Shown: positions 19,107 through 28,011, counted from the first letter of the stretch. The stretch is 64,000 bases of DNA from Streptomyces sp. BA2 (GCF_009769735.1 NZ_WSRO01000002.1:4352001-4416000), one strand, 5' to 3'. Notes: generated by a model not told the origin, from the letters alone. A program made the numbers and translations.

Positions 19107-19676
19107 TTAACCGGCTCCGCCCAGCGGCCATCGACCGACCACCTCATAGCGGGGCCGCTCCCCCGGCACCCCGCTCACGGGCAGATTGCTCCGTACGAGG
19201 GTCAGCTCGGCCACGGTCCACTCCGTGCCCGCGAAGTCCGCGAGGGCGTCGGCGTACGCGCGCAGGGACGGCTCCCCGTGGCCGCGGGCCAGCGTCAGGT
19301 GCGGGCGGTAGTGGCGGTGCTCCTCCATGGTGATGCCGGATTTGCGGGCGGCGGCGTCCGCCCGCTGGGCGAGGAGGCGGAGGGTGTCCACGTCGCCCTG
19401 GGCCCCGGCCCACAGGGCTCGGGCGCCGAAGTGGCCTCCGCCGTGGAGGGCGAGGGGGAAGGGGGCTGTGCGGTGGGCGGCGCGCTCCAGGCGGGTGGAG
19501 AGTTGCGTGACGGTGGCGTCCTCTACCTCGGACATGAAGGCCAGCGTGAAGTGCCAGCTCTCGCGGCGCGTCCAGCGGAGGGCTTCGGCGCCTGGCAGGG
19601 TCTTCAACTTGTCCGCCGCCTGGGCCAGTTCGTCCGCTGCCGCGGGGGGCGGCAGCACCGCCGCGAAGAGTCTCAT
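19107..19676 (-). CDS. thpR: RNA 2',3'-cyclic phosphodiesterase (2H superfamily)
   Basis: The protein of 189 aa has two HxTx motifs, HFTL near residue 43 and HLTL near residue 127, which define the 2H phosphoesterase family. MRLFAAVLPP is a typical start for ThpR/LigT. The enzyme hydrolyses 2',3'-cyclic phosphates and can ligate tRNA halves in vitro; its role in vivo is open. The start ATG 19676 has a GGAGGCGAG box upstream. The frame continues to 19718 but without supporting motifs. Confidence 0.9.
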   Translation of the reverse strand: MRLFAAVLPPPAAADELAQAADKLKTLPGAEALRWTRRESWHFTLAFMSEVEDATVTQLSTRLERAAHRTAPFPLALHGGGHFGARALWAGAQGDVDTLRLLAQRADAAARKSGITMEEHRHYRPHLTLARGHGEPSLRAYADALADFAGTEWTVAELTLVRSNLPVSGVPGERPRYEVVGRWPLGGAG

Positions 19677-19783
19677 GAGGGGAGTCTCGCCTCCGGCGGT
19701 TCTTTTCCCCAACCCCACCCCTTCCCGAAAACCCGCTCGGCGCGGGGGCCTTGGTGGCCGTCATCACCGGCTCCGCCGAGTTC

Positions 19784-19837
19784 GTCCTCAATCGCCGGAC
19801 GGGCTGAATAAATTCAGCCCGTCCGGCGATTGAGGAC
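19784..19837. terminator. Perfect 25-bp stem hairpin, intergenic repeat
   Basis: Left arm 19784-19808 and right arm 19813-19837 are exact complements with a TAAA loop. It contains the Streptomyces-type block GCCCGTCCGGCGATTGAGGA in both orientations. It lies between divergent thpR and GNAT genes, where neither gene needs a terminator at that side, so it may be a mobile palindromic repeat. A related copy is at 61521-61595. Confidence 0.7.
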
Positions 19838-19896
19838 CGGGGTCTGGGGCGGAGCCCCAGTTTCGGGAAGGGGCGGGGTGGGGGAGATCAAAACGC

Positions 19897-20403
19897 ATGA
19901 ACCGCATAGCCATCCGACCAGCCAGCATCGACGACACCGCCACCGTCCTCGCCCTCTTCGACGAAGCCGTCGCCTGGCTCGTCTCGCAAGGCCGTACCGG
20001 GCAGTGGGGCGACAAGCCCTGGTCGACCACCCCGAAGACCATCGCCCTCGTCGAGAAGTACCTCACCACCGGCTCCGCCTGGATCGCGGAGATCGGCGGG
20101 CAGCCGGTCGGCACGCTCACCCTGACCGAAGGGCCGGGGGCGTACATCGCGCCCGTGGACGAACCGGAGCGGTACATCCATCTCCTGGCCTCCCGGCACG
20201 GCACGGGCGCGGGCGCCGCCCTCCTCGCGCACGCGGCGGAAGAAACCCGGAGGGAGGGGATCTCCCTGCTCCGGGTCGACTGTTACGCCGGCGGTGACGG
20301 CAAGCTCGTCGCGTTCTACGAGCGCAACGGCTTCACGCGGACCGAGGCCTTCGTCGAGCAGGACGGCACCTGGCCGGGCCAGATCCTGGCCCGGCGGGTG
20401 TAG
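19897..20403 (+). CDS. GNAT-family N-acetyltransferase
   Basis: The protein of 168 aa has a single GNAT domain. VGTLTLTEGPGAYIAPVDEP gives the beta4 region, and RHGTGAGAALLAHAAEETRR is motif A with the acetyl-CoA pyrophosphate-binding loop. YNG-like FYERNGFTRTEAFVEQDG closes the fold. The substrate cannot be assigned. It begins at ATG 19897, 60 bp after the hairpin, and its stop is 16 bp from the convergent MFS gene. Confidence 0.9.
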   Translation: MNRIAIRPASIDDTATVLALFDEAVAWLVSQGRTGQWGDKPWSTTPKTIALVEKYLTTGSAWIAEIGGQPVGTLTLTEGPGAYIAPVDEPERYIHLLASRHGTGAGAALLAHAAEETRREGISLLRVDCYAGGDGKLVAFYERNGFTRTEAFVEQDGTWPGQILARRV

Positions 20404-20419
20404 CCGGACAGGGAACGGC

Positions 20420-21811
20420 TCACGCCGCTGTCGCCAGCTGCTCCCGCGGCACGAACTGCACGTGCTGCTGCCCGCGCCGCAGATCCACCTTGAGCCGCAG
20501 GTTCGCGGCGCGGGCCAGCATCAGGCCGACGCCCACCGCGGCCACGGCGCATATGAGGCCACCGGCGGCCATGCTGACGCGCACCCCGTACGCGTCGGCG
20601 AGCCAGCCGAAGAGCGGGCCGCCCAGGGGCGTGCCGCCGGTGAAGACCATCATGAAGAGGGACATGACCCGGCCCCGCATCTCCGGGTCCGTGGCCATCT
20701 GGACCGAGGAGTTGGCGGTGACGTTCACCGTCAGGCCGAGGATGCCGATCGGGACGATCAGCGCGACGAACATCCAGAGGTCAGGCGCGAAGGCCGCCGC
20801 CATCTGCAGCACTCCGAAGGCGATCGCCGCCCCGGCGAGCAGCCGGAGGCGTGAAGTCCCTCGCCGTGCCGCGAGCAGCGCGCCGGCCAGTGAGCCGATC
20901 GCCATCAGCGTGTTGAAAAGGCCGTACATCCCCACGCCGCCGTGGAAGATGTCGTCCGCGAAGGCGCTCAGCCAGATCGGGAAGTTGAACCCGAAGGTGC
21001 CGACGAAGCCGACGAGGACGATCGGCCAGATCAGCTCGGGGTGCTTGGAGACGTAGTTCAGGCCTTCCCTCAGCTGTCCCTTGCCGCGCGGCTTGCGCGG
21101 GGTGGGGTGCAGCTCGCGGGTGCGCATCAGCATCAGGCCGGTGAGCGGCGCGAGGAAGGACAGGCCGTTGGCGAGGAACGCCCAGCCGGGGCCGACGGCG
21201 GCGGTGAGACCACTGGCCACCGCGGGGCCGATGAGGCGGGCGGACTGGAAGTTCGCCGAGTTCAGCGAGACGGCGTTGCGGACCTGGTCGGGGCCGACCA
21301 TCTCGGACACGAAGGACTGCCGGGTCGGGTTGTCGACGACGGTGACGAGGCCCGTGAAGAAGGCCGCGAGGTAGACGTGCCAGACCTGGACGTTGCCGCT
21401 CAGGGTGAGCGCGGCCAGGAACAGGCCGCTGATGCTCATCGCGCCCTGGGTGCAGAAGAGCAGCTTCCGCTTGGCGAAGCGGTCGGCGATGACACCGCCG
21501 TAGAGGCCGAACAGGAGCATCGGCAGGAACTGCATCGCGGTGGTGATACCGACCGCGGCCGAGGAGCCCGTGAGGCTCAGGACCAGCCAGTCCTGGGTGA
21601 TGCGGGCCATCCACGTGCCGGTGTTGGAGACAACGGCGCCGGAGGCGAAGAGCCGGTAGTTGCGGATCTTCAGCGAGCTGAACATCGACGACTTGGCGGG
21701 ATTCCTGCGCCGGCGAAGCCGGCTCCACCAGGGGCGGTGGTCGGGAGACGGGTGGGCCTTGTCGAGGGTGGTTGGTGCGGGGGCGGAGTCTGCTCCGGAT
21801 CCCGTACTCAA
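20420..21811 (-). CDS. MFS transporter (enterobactin exporter/EntS-like, 12 TMS)
   Basis: The protein of 463 aa has twelve hydrophobic segments preceded by a basic cytosolic N-terminus. SSLKIRNYRLFASGAVVSNT and GGVIADRFAKRKLL (motif A) match the MFS_3 family, which includes drug and siderophore exporters. The TTG start at 21811 has AAGGAGG about 10 bp upstream. The gene lies downstream of a marR gene on the same strand (74 bp), which suggests an autoregulated efflux operon. Confidence 0.9.
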   Translation of the reverse strand: MSTGSGADSAPAPTTLDKAHPSPDHRPWWSRLRRRRNPAKSSMFSSLKIRNYRLFASGAVVSNTGTWMARITQDWLVLSLTGSSAAVGITTAMQFLPMLLFGLYGGVIADRFAKRKLLFCTQGAMSISGLFLAALTLSGNVQVWHVYLAAFFTGLVTVVDNPTRQSFVSEMVGPDQVRNAVSLNSANFQSARLIGPAVASGLTAAVGPGWAFLANGLSFLAPLTGLMLMRTRELHPTPRKPRGKGQLREGLNYVSKHPELIWPIVLVGFVGTFGFNFPIWLSAFADDIFHGGVGMYGLFNTLMAIGSLAGALLAARRGTSRLRLLAGAAIAFGVLQMAAAFAPDLWMFVALIVPIGILGLTVNVTANSSVQMATDPEMRGRVMSLFMMVFTGGTPLGGPLFGWLADAYGVRVSMAAGGLICAVAAVGVGLMLARAANLRLKVDLRRGQQHVQFVPREQLATAA

Positions 21812-21885
21812 AGTGCGTTCGCCTCCTTGGCGTCGTACGGCTCACGGCGGGTGGCCCGGCGTGAGTACTGCTTGCTGCTTACTGC

Positions 21886-22323
21886 TTACAAATGCGCGAG
21901 CTTCTCCAGGACGGGCGCCGCGGCGCGCAGTCGCTCCCACTCGTCCTCGTCGAGGTGCTCGGCCAGAGTGGCCAGCCAGGCGTTCCGCTTGCGGCGGCTC
22001 TCCTCGAGCATGGCCTCGGCCGTCTCCGTCTGGGTCACCACCTTCTGGCGGCGGTCCTCGGGATGCGGCTGGAGCCGGACGAGACCCTTGGCTTCGAGCA
22101 GGGCGACGATGCGGGTCATCGACGGCGGCTGCACGTGTTCCTTGCGGGCCAGCTCACCGGGGGTGGCGTGGCCGCAGCGGGCGAGGGTGCCGAGCACCGA
22201 CATCTCGGTCGGGCTCAGCGACTCGTCGACCCTCTGGTGCTTGAGTCGACGGGACAGGCGCATCACGGCGGAGCGCAGGGAGTTCACGGCGGCGGCGTCG
22301 TCACCATGGGAGAGGTCCGGCAT
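21886..22323 (-). CDS. MarR-family regulator upstream of MFS exporter
   Basis: The protein of 145 aa is complete: SPTEMSVLGTLARCGHATPG, ELARKEHVQPPSMTRIVALL (recognition helix) and PHPEDRRQKVVTQTE (wing). A perfect inverted repeat lies immediately before the ATG. The MFS gene follows on the same strand, so the two form a self-regulated exporter unit. The ligand is unknown, usually a phenolic or drug-like compound. Confidence 0.93.
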   Translation of the reverse strand: MPDLSHGDDAAAVNSLRSAVMRLSRRLKHQRVDESLSPTEMSVLGTLARCGHATPGELARKEHVQPPSMTRIVALLEAKGLVRLQPHPEDRRQKVVTQTETAEAMLEESRRKRNAWLATLAEHLDEDEWERLRAAAPVLEKLAHL

Positions 22324-22327
22324 GTTC

Positions 22328-22351
22328 GTTAGAGTAACTCATTACTCTAAC
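22328..22351. promoter_or_regulatory. MarR-type operator
   Basis: A perfect 10-bp inverted repeat, GTTAGAGTAA-CTCA-TTACTCTAAC, ends 5 bp before the marR start codon. It overlaps the expected start region of transcription, consistent with autorepression. It is AT-rich against the local background. Confidence 0.8.
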
Positions 22352-22467
22352 TAAAGACCACCTGAATTCCCGTGCCAGGGGTCACAGAACCCTTTCGTCA
22401 CCCATATGAGTGAGGTGACTTCGGAAAGCGAGACACGGGCCGCGGGACGCCAGGGACCCTGTCACGC

Positions 22468-22650
22468 ATGGGATCGACAGTGCTCAGCCTGCGGATAGAC
22501 GGTGAGCTGCTCGACCGGCTCAAGCAGCACGCCGCCAAAAGGGGAATGAGCGTCCAGGACTATGTCGCCGGGACGCTCACACGCATTGACTTCGACGAAC
22601 GCTTCCAGAGCGCCGTCGAGGAGACGGAAAAGTTCTACGGGGCGGCCTGA
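22468..22650 (+). CDS. Small ribbon-helix-helix-like protein
   Basis: The protein of 60 aa reads MGSTVLSLRIDGELLDRLKQ, then HAAKRGMSVQDYVAGTLTRI. A short beta-strand, LSLRIDGELL, is followed by two helices, as in MetJ/Arc repressors and antitoxins. No toxin gene is adjacent: the next gene is the convergent purine permease. It could be a stand-alone regulator or an orphan antitoxin. The Shine-Dalgarno site is weak. The stop codon lies in the loop of a terminator hairpin. Confidence 0.75.
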   Translation: MGSTVLSLRIDGELLDRLKQHAAKRGMSVQDYVAGTLTRIDFDERFQSAVEETEKFYGAA

Positions 22651-22660
22651 CGGCCGCCCC
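22639..22660. terminator. Bidirectional terminator hairpin
   Basis: GGGGCGGCC-TGAC-GGCCGCCCC has a 9-bp stem whose loop holds the TGA of the RHH gene. The convergent permease gene ends 9 bp further on. Confidence 0.65.
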
Positions 22661-22668
22661 ACCGAGGC

Positions 22669-24117
22669 CTACGTGAGACCCAGCGCCGGCATCAGGTAGT
22701 AGAAGGCGAAGACGGCCGAGACGGCGTACATCGCGACCGGCACCTCACGGCCGCGGCCCGCGGCCAGCCTCAGCGCGGTGAAGCTGATGAAGCCGATGCC
22801 GATGCCGTTCGTGATCGAGTACGTGAACGGCATCATCAGCATCGTCAGGAACGCCGGGATCGCGATGGTGAAGTCGCTCCAGTCGATCTGGCCGATCGAG
22901 CCGGACAGGATCAGGAAGCCGACCGCGAGCAGCGCGGGCGTGGCCGCCTGGGACGGGACCATCGTCGCGATGGGCGTGAGGAACAGCGCCACCGCGAAGA
23001 GGCCGCCGGTGACGATGTTGGCGAAGCCCGTACGCGCGCCTTCGCCGACGCCCGCTGTGGACTCCACGAAGCAGGTGGTGGCCGACGAGGACGAGGCGCC
23101 GCCTGCGGCGACCGCGATGCCGTCGACGAACAGGACCTTGTTCATGCCCGGCATGTTGCCGTCGGCGTCGGTCAGCTTGGCCTCGTCGCTGATGCCCATG
23201 ATCGTGCCCATGGCGTCGAAGAAGCACGAGAGGAGGACGGTGAAGGTGAACAGGACTCCGGTGAGCAGGCCGACCTTCTCGAAGCCGCCGAACAGGCTGA
23301 TCTGACCGACCAGCCCGAAGTCCGGTGTGGCGACCGGGTTGCCCGGCCACTCGGGCGTCGTCAGGCCCCAGGAGGGGATCGTCGCGACCGAGTTGATGAT
23401 CATCGCCACGAGCGTCATGACGACGATGCTGATGAGGATCGCGCCGGGCACCTTGCGGACGAGCAGGCAGAGCGTGAGCAGCGCGCCGAGGGCGAAGATC
23501 AGGACGGGCCAGCCGTTGAGGTGTCCGTCGGCGCCCAGCTGCAGCGGGACCGTGGTGTGCGCGGCGTCCGGCATGCGCGAGACGAAGCCGGAGTCGACGA
23601 GGCCGATCAGCATGATGAAGAGGCCGATACCGATCGCGATGCCCTTGCGCAGGCCGAGCGGCACGGCGTTCATCACGCGTTCCCGCAGGCCGGTCGCCAC
23701 GAGCAGCATCACGACGAAGCCCGCGAGGACGACCATGCCCATCGCGTCGGGCCACGACATGCGGGGCGCGAGCTGGAGGGCGACCACGGTGTTCACGCCC
23801 AGGCCCGCGGCGAGCGCGATCGGGACGTTGCCGATGACGCCCATCAGGAGCGTGGTGAAGGCGGCGGTCAGCACGGTCGCGGTGACCAGCTGCTTGTTGT
23901 CGAGCTGGTGCCCGTACATGTCCTTCGCGCTGCCCAGGATGATCGGGTTGAGCACGATGATGTAGGCCATCGCGAAGAAGGTGGCGAAGCCGCCGCGGAC
24001 TTCCCTGGCCAGGGTCGAGCCCCGTTCGCTGATCTTGAAGAAGCCGTCGATGCCACCCTGCGGGGGCTTCGGCGGCTCGTTGCTGGCGTCGACCGGGGCG
24101 GTGGCCGAGGAAGGCAT
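22669..24117 (-). CDS. NCS2-family purine/guanine-hypoxanthine permease (AzgA-type)
   Basis: The protein of 482 aa has 12-14 membrane segments. STLAREVRGGFATFFAMAYI and IILGSAKDMYGHQ open the fold. GLGVNTVVALQLAP and SAFSFFDAMGT-like SCFFDAMGTIMGISDEA correspond to the NCS2 binding-site region, and GGASSSSATTCFVESTAGVG is the strongly conserved AzgA/GhxP-type motif. It imports adenine or guanine/hypoxanthine by proton symport. The upstream leader (24118-24240) is AT-rich with an inverted repeat TTGTTTT/AAAACAA, possibly a regulator site. The neighbouring DUF2530 gene is divergent. Confidence 0.92.
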   Translation of the reverse strand: MPSSATAPVDASNEPPKPPQGGIDGFFKISERGSTLAREVRGGFATFFAMAYIIVLNPIILGSAKDMYGHQLDNKQLVTATVLTAAFTTLLMGVIGNVPIALAAGLGVNTVVALQLAPRMSWPDAMGMVVLAGFVVMLLVATGLRERVMNAVPLGLRKGIAIGIGLFIMLIGLVDSGFVSRMPDAAHTTVPLQLGADGHLNGWPVLIFALGALLTLCLLVRKVPGAILISIVVMTLVAMIINSVATIPSWGLTTPEWPGNPVATPDFGLVGQISLFGGFEKVGLLTGVLFTFTVLLSCFFDAMGTIMGISDEAKLTDADGNMPGMNKVLFVDGIAVAAGGASSSSATTCFVESTAGVGEGARTGFANIVTGGLFAVALFLTPIATMVPSQAATPALLAVGFLILSGSIGQIDWSDFTIAIPAFLTMLMMPFTYSITNGIGIGFISFTALRLAAGRGREVPVAMYAVSAVFAFYYLMPALGLT

Positions 24118-24322
24118 GGGGGACCTCGTGGACTCAGAGAAGGGGGAGATCGTTAAGCGGCGGCCGTTGATCGATTTGTTTTTTCTTACGAAAACAACCA
24201 GCCATTAACGAACCGTTTCAGTATGAATACATGAGGGGGAAATCGCTATCTCCGCGCGTAGACCCGTGCCGTACCTGGGTGCACCGGCCCCTTCCTGCCT
24301 CCGCCCCGGCGGCTCGTAAGCT

Positions 24323-24598
24323 ATGGACATGGAGAAGTGGACCCCAAAGCACGACGCGCCGGAGCCCCTGGAGGGCCCCGTCGTCGCCACCATCACGGGC
24401 GGCACGATCCTCTGGTTCGTCCTCTTCCTGGTGCAGCTGCCGTTCTACGGCTGGTTCGACGACCGCGACGCCACCTGGTGGGTGTGGACCTGCCTGGCCG
24501 GCGCGGGCCTCGGCCTGATCGGCATCTGGTACGTGCGGGGCCGCGACGCGGCGCTGAAGCGGGACGCGGAGCGCAAGGCGGCGGCCGCCTCGGAGTGA
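24323..24598 (+). CDS. DUF2530 membrane protein
   Basis: The protein of 91 aa has two membrane helices: GGTILWFVLFLVQLPFYGWF and ATWWVWTCLAGAGLGLIGIW. The sequence fits DUF2530, an actinobacterial family often next to an NCS2 permease, as here (206 bp apart, divergent). The function is unknown. The basic tail with an Ala-rich C-terminus is cytosolic by the positive-inside rule. Confidence 0.85.
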   Translation: MDMEKWTPKHDAPEPLEGPVVATITGGTILWFVLFLVQLPFYGWFDDRDATWWVWTCLAGAGLGLIGIWYVRGRDAALKRDAERKAAAASE

Positions 24599-24713
24599 CG
24601 CGCCCCCTGGCGGATCCGTACGTACAACCACGGGAGTGTCCGTGTCCTACCGTGGTCGGATCTTTGGGCCACTCAAGGGGTGAAGCCCCCGCCCCGCCCG
24701 TACCGTCGATGCC

Positions 24714-27116
24714 ATGACGCATATCGACGCGGGCGCCGAACTCGACCCGGTCCACCCGGCGGCACCGCCCACCGGACGCGCGACGGGTCTGACCGCCGCC
24801 GAGGTCGCAGAGCGGGTCGCACGCGGCGAGGTCAACGACGTACCCATCCGCAGTTCCCGGTCCGCCACCGAGATCGTCCGGGCGAACGTCTTCACCCGCT
24901 TCAACGCGATCATCGGCGTGCTCTGGGTGATCATGCTCTTCGTCGCGCCGATCCAGGACTCCCTCTTCGGCTTCGTGATCGTCGCCAACACCGGCATCGG
25001 CATCATCCAGGAGCTGCGCGCCAAGAAGACCCTGGACGGACTCGCGGTCATCGGCGAGGCCAAACCGACCGTGCGGCGCGACGGCATGGCGGCCGAGCTC
25101 TCCACCTCCGAGATCGTCCTCGGCGACCTGGTGGAGCTGGGACCGGGCGACAAGATCGTCGTGGACGGCGAGGCGGTCGAGACCGACAGCCTGGAGGTCG
25201 ACGAGTCGCTCCTGACCGGTGAGGCCGATCCGGTCATCAAGAAGCCCGGCGACAAGATGATGTCGGGCTCCTTCGTGGTCGCGGGCGGCGGCGCGTTCAC
25301 CGCGACGAAGGTCGGCCGCGAGGCGTACGCGGCGCAGCTCGCCGAGGAGGCGAGCCGCTTCACGCTCGTCCACTCCGAGCTGCGCACCGGCATCTCGACG
25401 ATCCTCAAGTACGTGACGTGGCTGATGGTGCCGACCTCGATCGGCCTGATCATCAGCCAGCTCGTCGTCAAGGACGACAACTTCAAGGAGTCCATCGCCT
25501 ACACCGTGGGCGGGATCGTCCCCATGATCCCGGAGGGGCTCGTGCTCCTCACGTCGGTCGCCTTCGCGATCGGCGTGATCCGCCTCGGCCGCCAGCAGTG
25601 CCTCGTCCAGGAACTCCCCGCCATCGAGGGCCTCGCCCGCGTCGACACGGTCTGCCTCGACAAGACCGGCACCCTCACCGAGGGCGGCATGGACGTCACC
25701 GAGCTGCGCCCGCTGAACGGCACGGACGAGACGTACGTACGCAAGGTCCTCGGCGCCCTGGGCGAGTCCGACCCGCGGCCGAACGCGTCGCTCCAGGCGA
25801 TCATCGAGGCCTACCCCGACAGCGAGGAGTGGCGCTGCACCGAGTCGCTGCCCTTCTCCTCGGCCCGCAAGTACAGCGGCGCCTCCTTCAGCGAGGGCGA
25901 CGGCAACAACTCGACGTGGCTGCTCGGCGCCCCCGACGTACTGCTGCCCGACGGCGACCCCTCCCTCGCCGAGATCGAGGACCTCAACCAACAGGGCCTG
26001 CGCGTGCTGCTCCTCGCCCGCGCCGCCGGTGAACTGGACGACCCGGACGTGGCCGCCGGGGCCCGCGCCACCGCCCTGGTCGTCCTGGAGCAGCGGCTGC
26101 GCCCGGACGCCGCCGACACCCTGCGGTACTTCGAGGAGCAGGACGTCAGCGCCAAGGTCATCTCCGGCGACAACGCGGTCTCGGTGAGCGCGGTGGCCGG
26201 GAAGCTGGGCCTGCCGGGCGCGGAGAACACCGTGGACGCCCGCCGACTGCCCACGGAACAGGGCGAGATGGCGCAGGAGCTGGACGCCAACTCCGTCTTC
26301 GGCCGTGTCACCCCGCAGCAGAAGCGCGACATGGTGGGCGCCCTCCAGTCACGCGGGCACACGGTCGCCATGACGGGCGACGGCGTGAACGACGTCCTCG
26401 CCCTGAAGGACGCCGACATCGGCGTCTCCATGGGCTCGGGCTCGGAGGCGACGCGGGCGGTGGCCCAGATCGTGCTCCTGAACAACAGCTTCGCGACGCT
26501 GCCCTCGGTGGTCGCGGAGGGCCGCCGGGTCATCGGCAACATCACGCGGGTGGCGACGCTGTTCCTGGTGAAGACGGTCTACTCGGTCGTCATCGCGCTG
26601 CTCGTGGTCTGCTCGCAGGTGGAGTACTTGTTCCTGCCTCGCCACTTGACGCTGCTGTCGACCCTGACGATCGGCGTCCCGGCGTTCTTCCTCGCCCTCG
26701 CGCCCAACAAGGAGCGGGCCAAGCCCCACTTCGTACGAAGGGTCATGCGGTACGCGATCCCGGGCGGGGTCGTCGCGGGCGTCGCCACCTTCTGTACGTA
26801 CCTCCTGGCGCGCAGCCACTACTCGGGCGCGGGCGCGCGGGAAGCCGAGACCAGCGCGGCCACGCTGGCGCTGTTCCTGATCGCCATGTGGGTCCTCGCG
26901 ATCATCGCCCGCCCCTACACGTGGTGGCGGCTCGGCCTGATCGGCGCGATGGGTCTCGGCTTCCTGCTGGTGCTCACCGTGCCGTGGCTTCAGGACTTCT
27001 TCCAGCTGAAGCTGGTCGGCACGACGATGCCGTGGGCGGCGGTCGCGATCGCGGCGGCGGCCTCACTGGTCATCGAGGTCATCTTCCGCTGGGTGGGCCG
27101 CCGCTTTCCGGCGTAG
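24714..27116 (+). CDS. ctpE: CtpE-like P-type Ca2+ ATPase
   Basis: The protein of 800 aa has the P-type ATPase plan. Membrane segments are followed by an actuator loop (LLTGEADPVIKKPGD) and the helix-breaking PEGLVLLTS in transmembrane helix 4. The phosphorylation site is Asp316 (DKTGTLT) and the hinge is at Asp556 (GDGVND). There are six C-terminal helices. It lacks heavy-metal-binding domains and a CPx motif. Overall it matches mycobacterial CtpE (797 aa), a calcium uptake pump also linked to cell-surface integrity. The symbol is by family resemblance. It is 115 bp after DUF2530 and convergent with the gene at 27120. Confidence 0.85.
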   Translation: MTHIDAGAELDPVHPAAPPTGRATGLTAAEVAERVARGEVNDVPIRSSRSATEIVRANVFTRFNAIIGVLWVIMLFVAPIQDSLFGFVIVANTGIGIIQELRAKKTLDGLAVIGEAKPTVRRDGMAAELSTSEIVLGDLVELGPGDKIVVDGEAVETDSLEVDESLLTGEADPVIKKPGDKMMSGSFVVAGGGAFTATKVGREAYAAQLAEEASRFTLVHSELRTGISTILKYVTWLMVPTSIGLIISQLVVKDDNFKESIAYTVGGIVPMIPEGLVLLTSVAFAIGVIRLGRQQCLVQELPAIEGLARVDTVCLDKTGTLTEGGMDVTELRPLNGTDETYVRKVLGALGESDPRPNASLQAIIEAYPDSEEWRCTESLPFSSARKYSGASFSEGDGNNSTWLLGAPDVLLPDGDPSLAEIEDLNQQGLRVLLLARAAGELDDPDVAAGARATALVVLEQRLRPDAADTLRYFEEQDVSAKVISGDNAVSVSAVAGKLGLPGAENTVDARRLPTEQGEMAQELDANSVFGRVTPQQKRDMVGALQSRGHTVAMTGDGVNDVLALKDADIGVSMGSGSEATRAVAQIVLLNNSFATLPSVVAEGRRVIGNITRVATLFLVKTVYSVVIALLVVCSQVEYLFLPRHLTLLSTLTIGVPAFFLALAPNKERAKPHFVRRVMRYAIPGGVVAGVATFCTYLLARSHYSGAGAREAETSAATLALFLIAMWVLAIIARPYTWWRLGLIGAMGLGFLLVLTVPWLQDFFQLKLVGTTMPWAAVAIAAAASLVIEVIFRWVGRRFPA

Positions 27117-27119
27117 CTT

Positions 27120-27953
27120 CTACTGGACGTCGACGAAGTCGCTGGTCGACGTCACGGCCGGGGTCGTGGACGTACCGGCGAAGACGTAGCGGTAGTAGCC
27201 GTCGGCGGAGGCGGTCACGGTCGTCTTCAGCGCGCCGCTGGAGCCGGACGTGATCGTCTTGAGGGTGGTGTAGGAGGTCGCGCCCTTCTTCTTGTACTGG
27301 AGCTTCACGGACTGCTGGGTGTAGCCCGCGTACTTGGAGGTCTCCCAGTTGGCGCGGGTCAGGGCGCCGGTGACCGTGAGGGTCTTGCCCTTCTTGATGG
27401 GCTCCGGGGAGGCGTTGGTGGTGAGGCGGGCGTTGCGCTGGATGCTGGCGTAGCCGAACGTGTCCTTGATGACGTAGTCGCCGTCGTTGCCGATCGCGTT
27501 CGCCGACACCTTCCACTTGCCGGCCAGGATGTTGCTGTAGAGGTCGAGCGTCGGGTCGACCGTGACGTTGACCGTGCAGGTGGAGGTGGTCGCGTCGACG
27601 ACCTTGCACGTGGACCCGTCCTCATCGGAGAAGAGCAGGCCGTCGATGTCGCTCTCGATGTCCGAGCCGTGCCACAGCGAGGCATCGGCGTCGTAGATGC
27701 CCTCGGGGTCGGTCGCCGTGATGGCGACGGTGAACTTCTTCTTCTCGGTGGTGCCGACCACGATGTTCTTGCCACCGTTGACGGTGACCTTCGTGATCTT
27801 CGTGTCGCCGACGACCTCGTCGGCCGGCGCGTTGGCGGCGAAGGGCGCGAACTTCGGGACGCTCGGCTCATCGGCCGCCTGAGCGGCCGGTACGACGAGA
27901 GCGGACAGAGCCAGGGTGCCGGTCAGTGCGGCCACGGTGGCACGGATGCGCAT
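27120..27953 (-). CDS. Secreted protein (DUF5707-like)
   Basis: The protein of 277 aa has a Sec signal peptide ending near VPAAQAADEP. Two Ig-like beta domains are suggested: FTVAITATDPEGIYDADASL with Cys pair TCKVVDATTSTCTVN, and a repeated C-terminal domain (PEPIKKGKTLTVTGALTRAN, YTTLKTITSGSSGALKTTVT). It resembles proteins often annotated DUF5707 in Streptomyces, though I am not certain of that family number. It likely acts outside the cell as a structural or binding protein. It stops 3 bp after the convergent ctpE-like gene. Its leader holds a long hairpin. Confidence 0.75.
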   Translation of the reverse strand: MRIRATVAALTGTLALSALVVPAAQAADEPSVPKFAPFAANAPADEVVGDTKITKVTVNGGKNIVVGTTEKKKFTVAITATDPEGIYDADASLWHGSDIESDIDGLLFSDEDGSTCKVVDATTSTCTVNVTVDPTLDLYSNILAGKWKVSANAIGNDGDYVIKDTFGYASIQRNARLTTNASPEPIKKGKTLTVTGALTRANWETSKYAGYTQQSVKLQYKKKGATSYTTLKTITSGSSGALKTTVTASADGYYRYVFAGTSTTPAVTSTSDFVDVQ

Positions 27954-27974
27954 GTGTTTCCCCAGTTGGGAAGG

Positions 27975-28011
27975 GGGCTCCGCGGTGTATGGGGGTTGTC
28001 ACGCGGAGCCC
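27975..28011 (-). promoter_or_regulatory. Leader hairpin upstream of secreted protein gene
   Basis: GGGCTCCGCG (27975-27984) pairs perfectly with CGCGGAGCCC (28002-28011) across a 17-bp loop, ending 22 bp before the GTG/ATG start region of the 27953 gene. It may stabilise the mRNA or regulate translation. Confidence 0.45.

Noticed and set aside
24118..24322. Purine riboswitch upstream of the NCS2 permease
   Set aside because: The AT-rich leader has an inverted repeat but no three-way junction or conserved purine-binding core that I can find.
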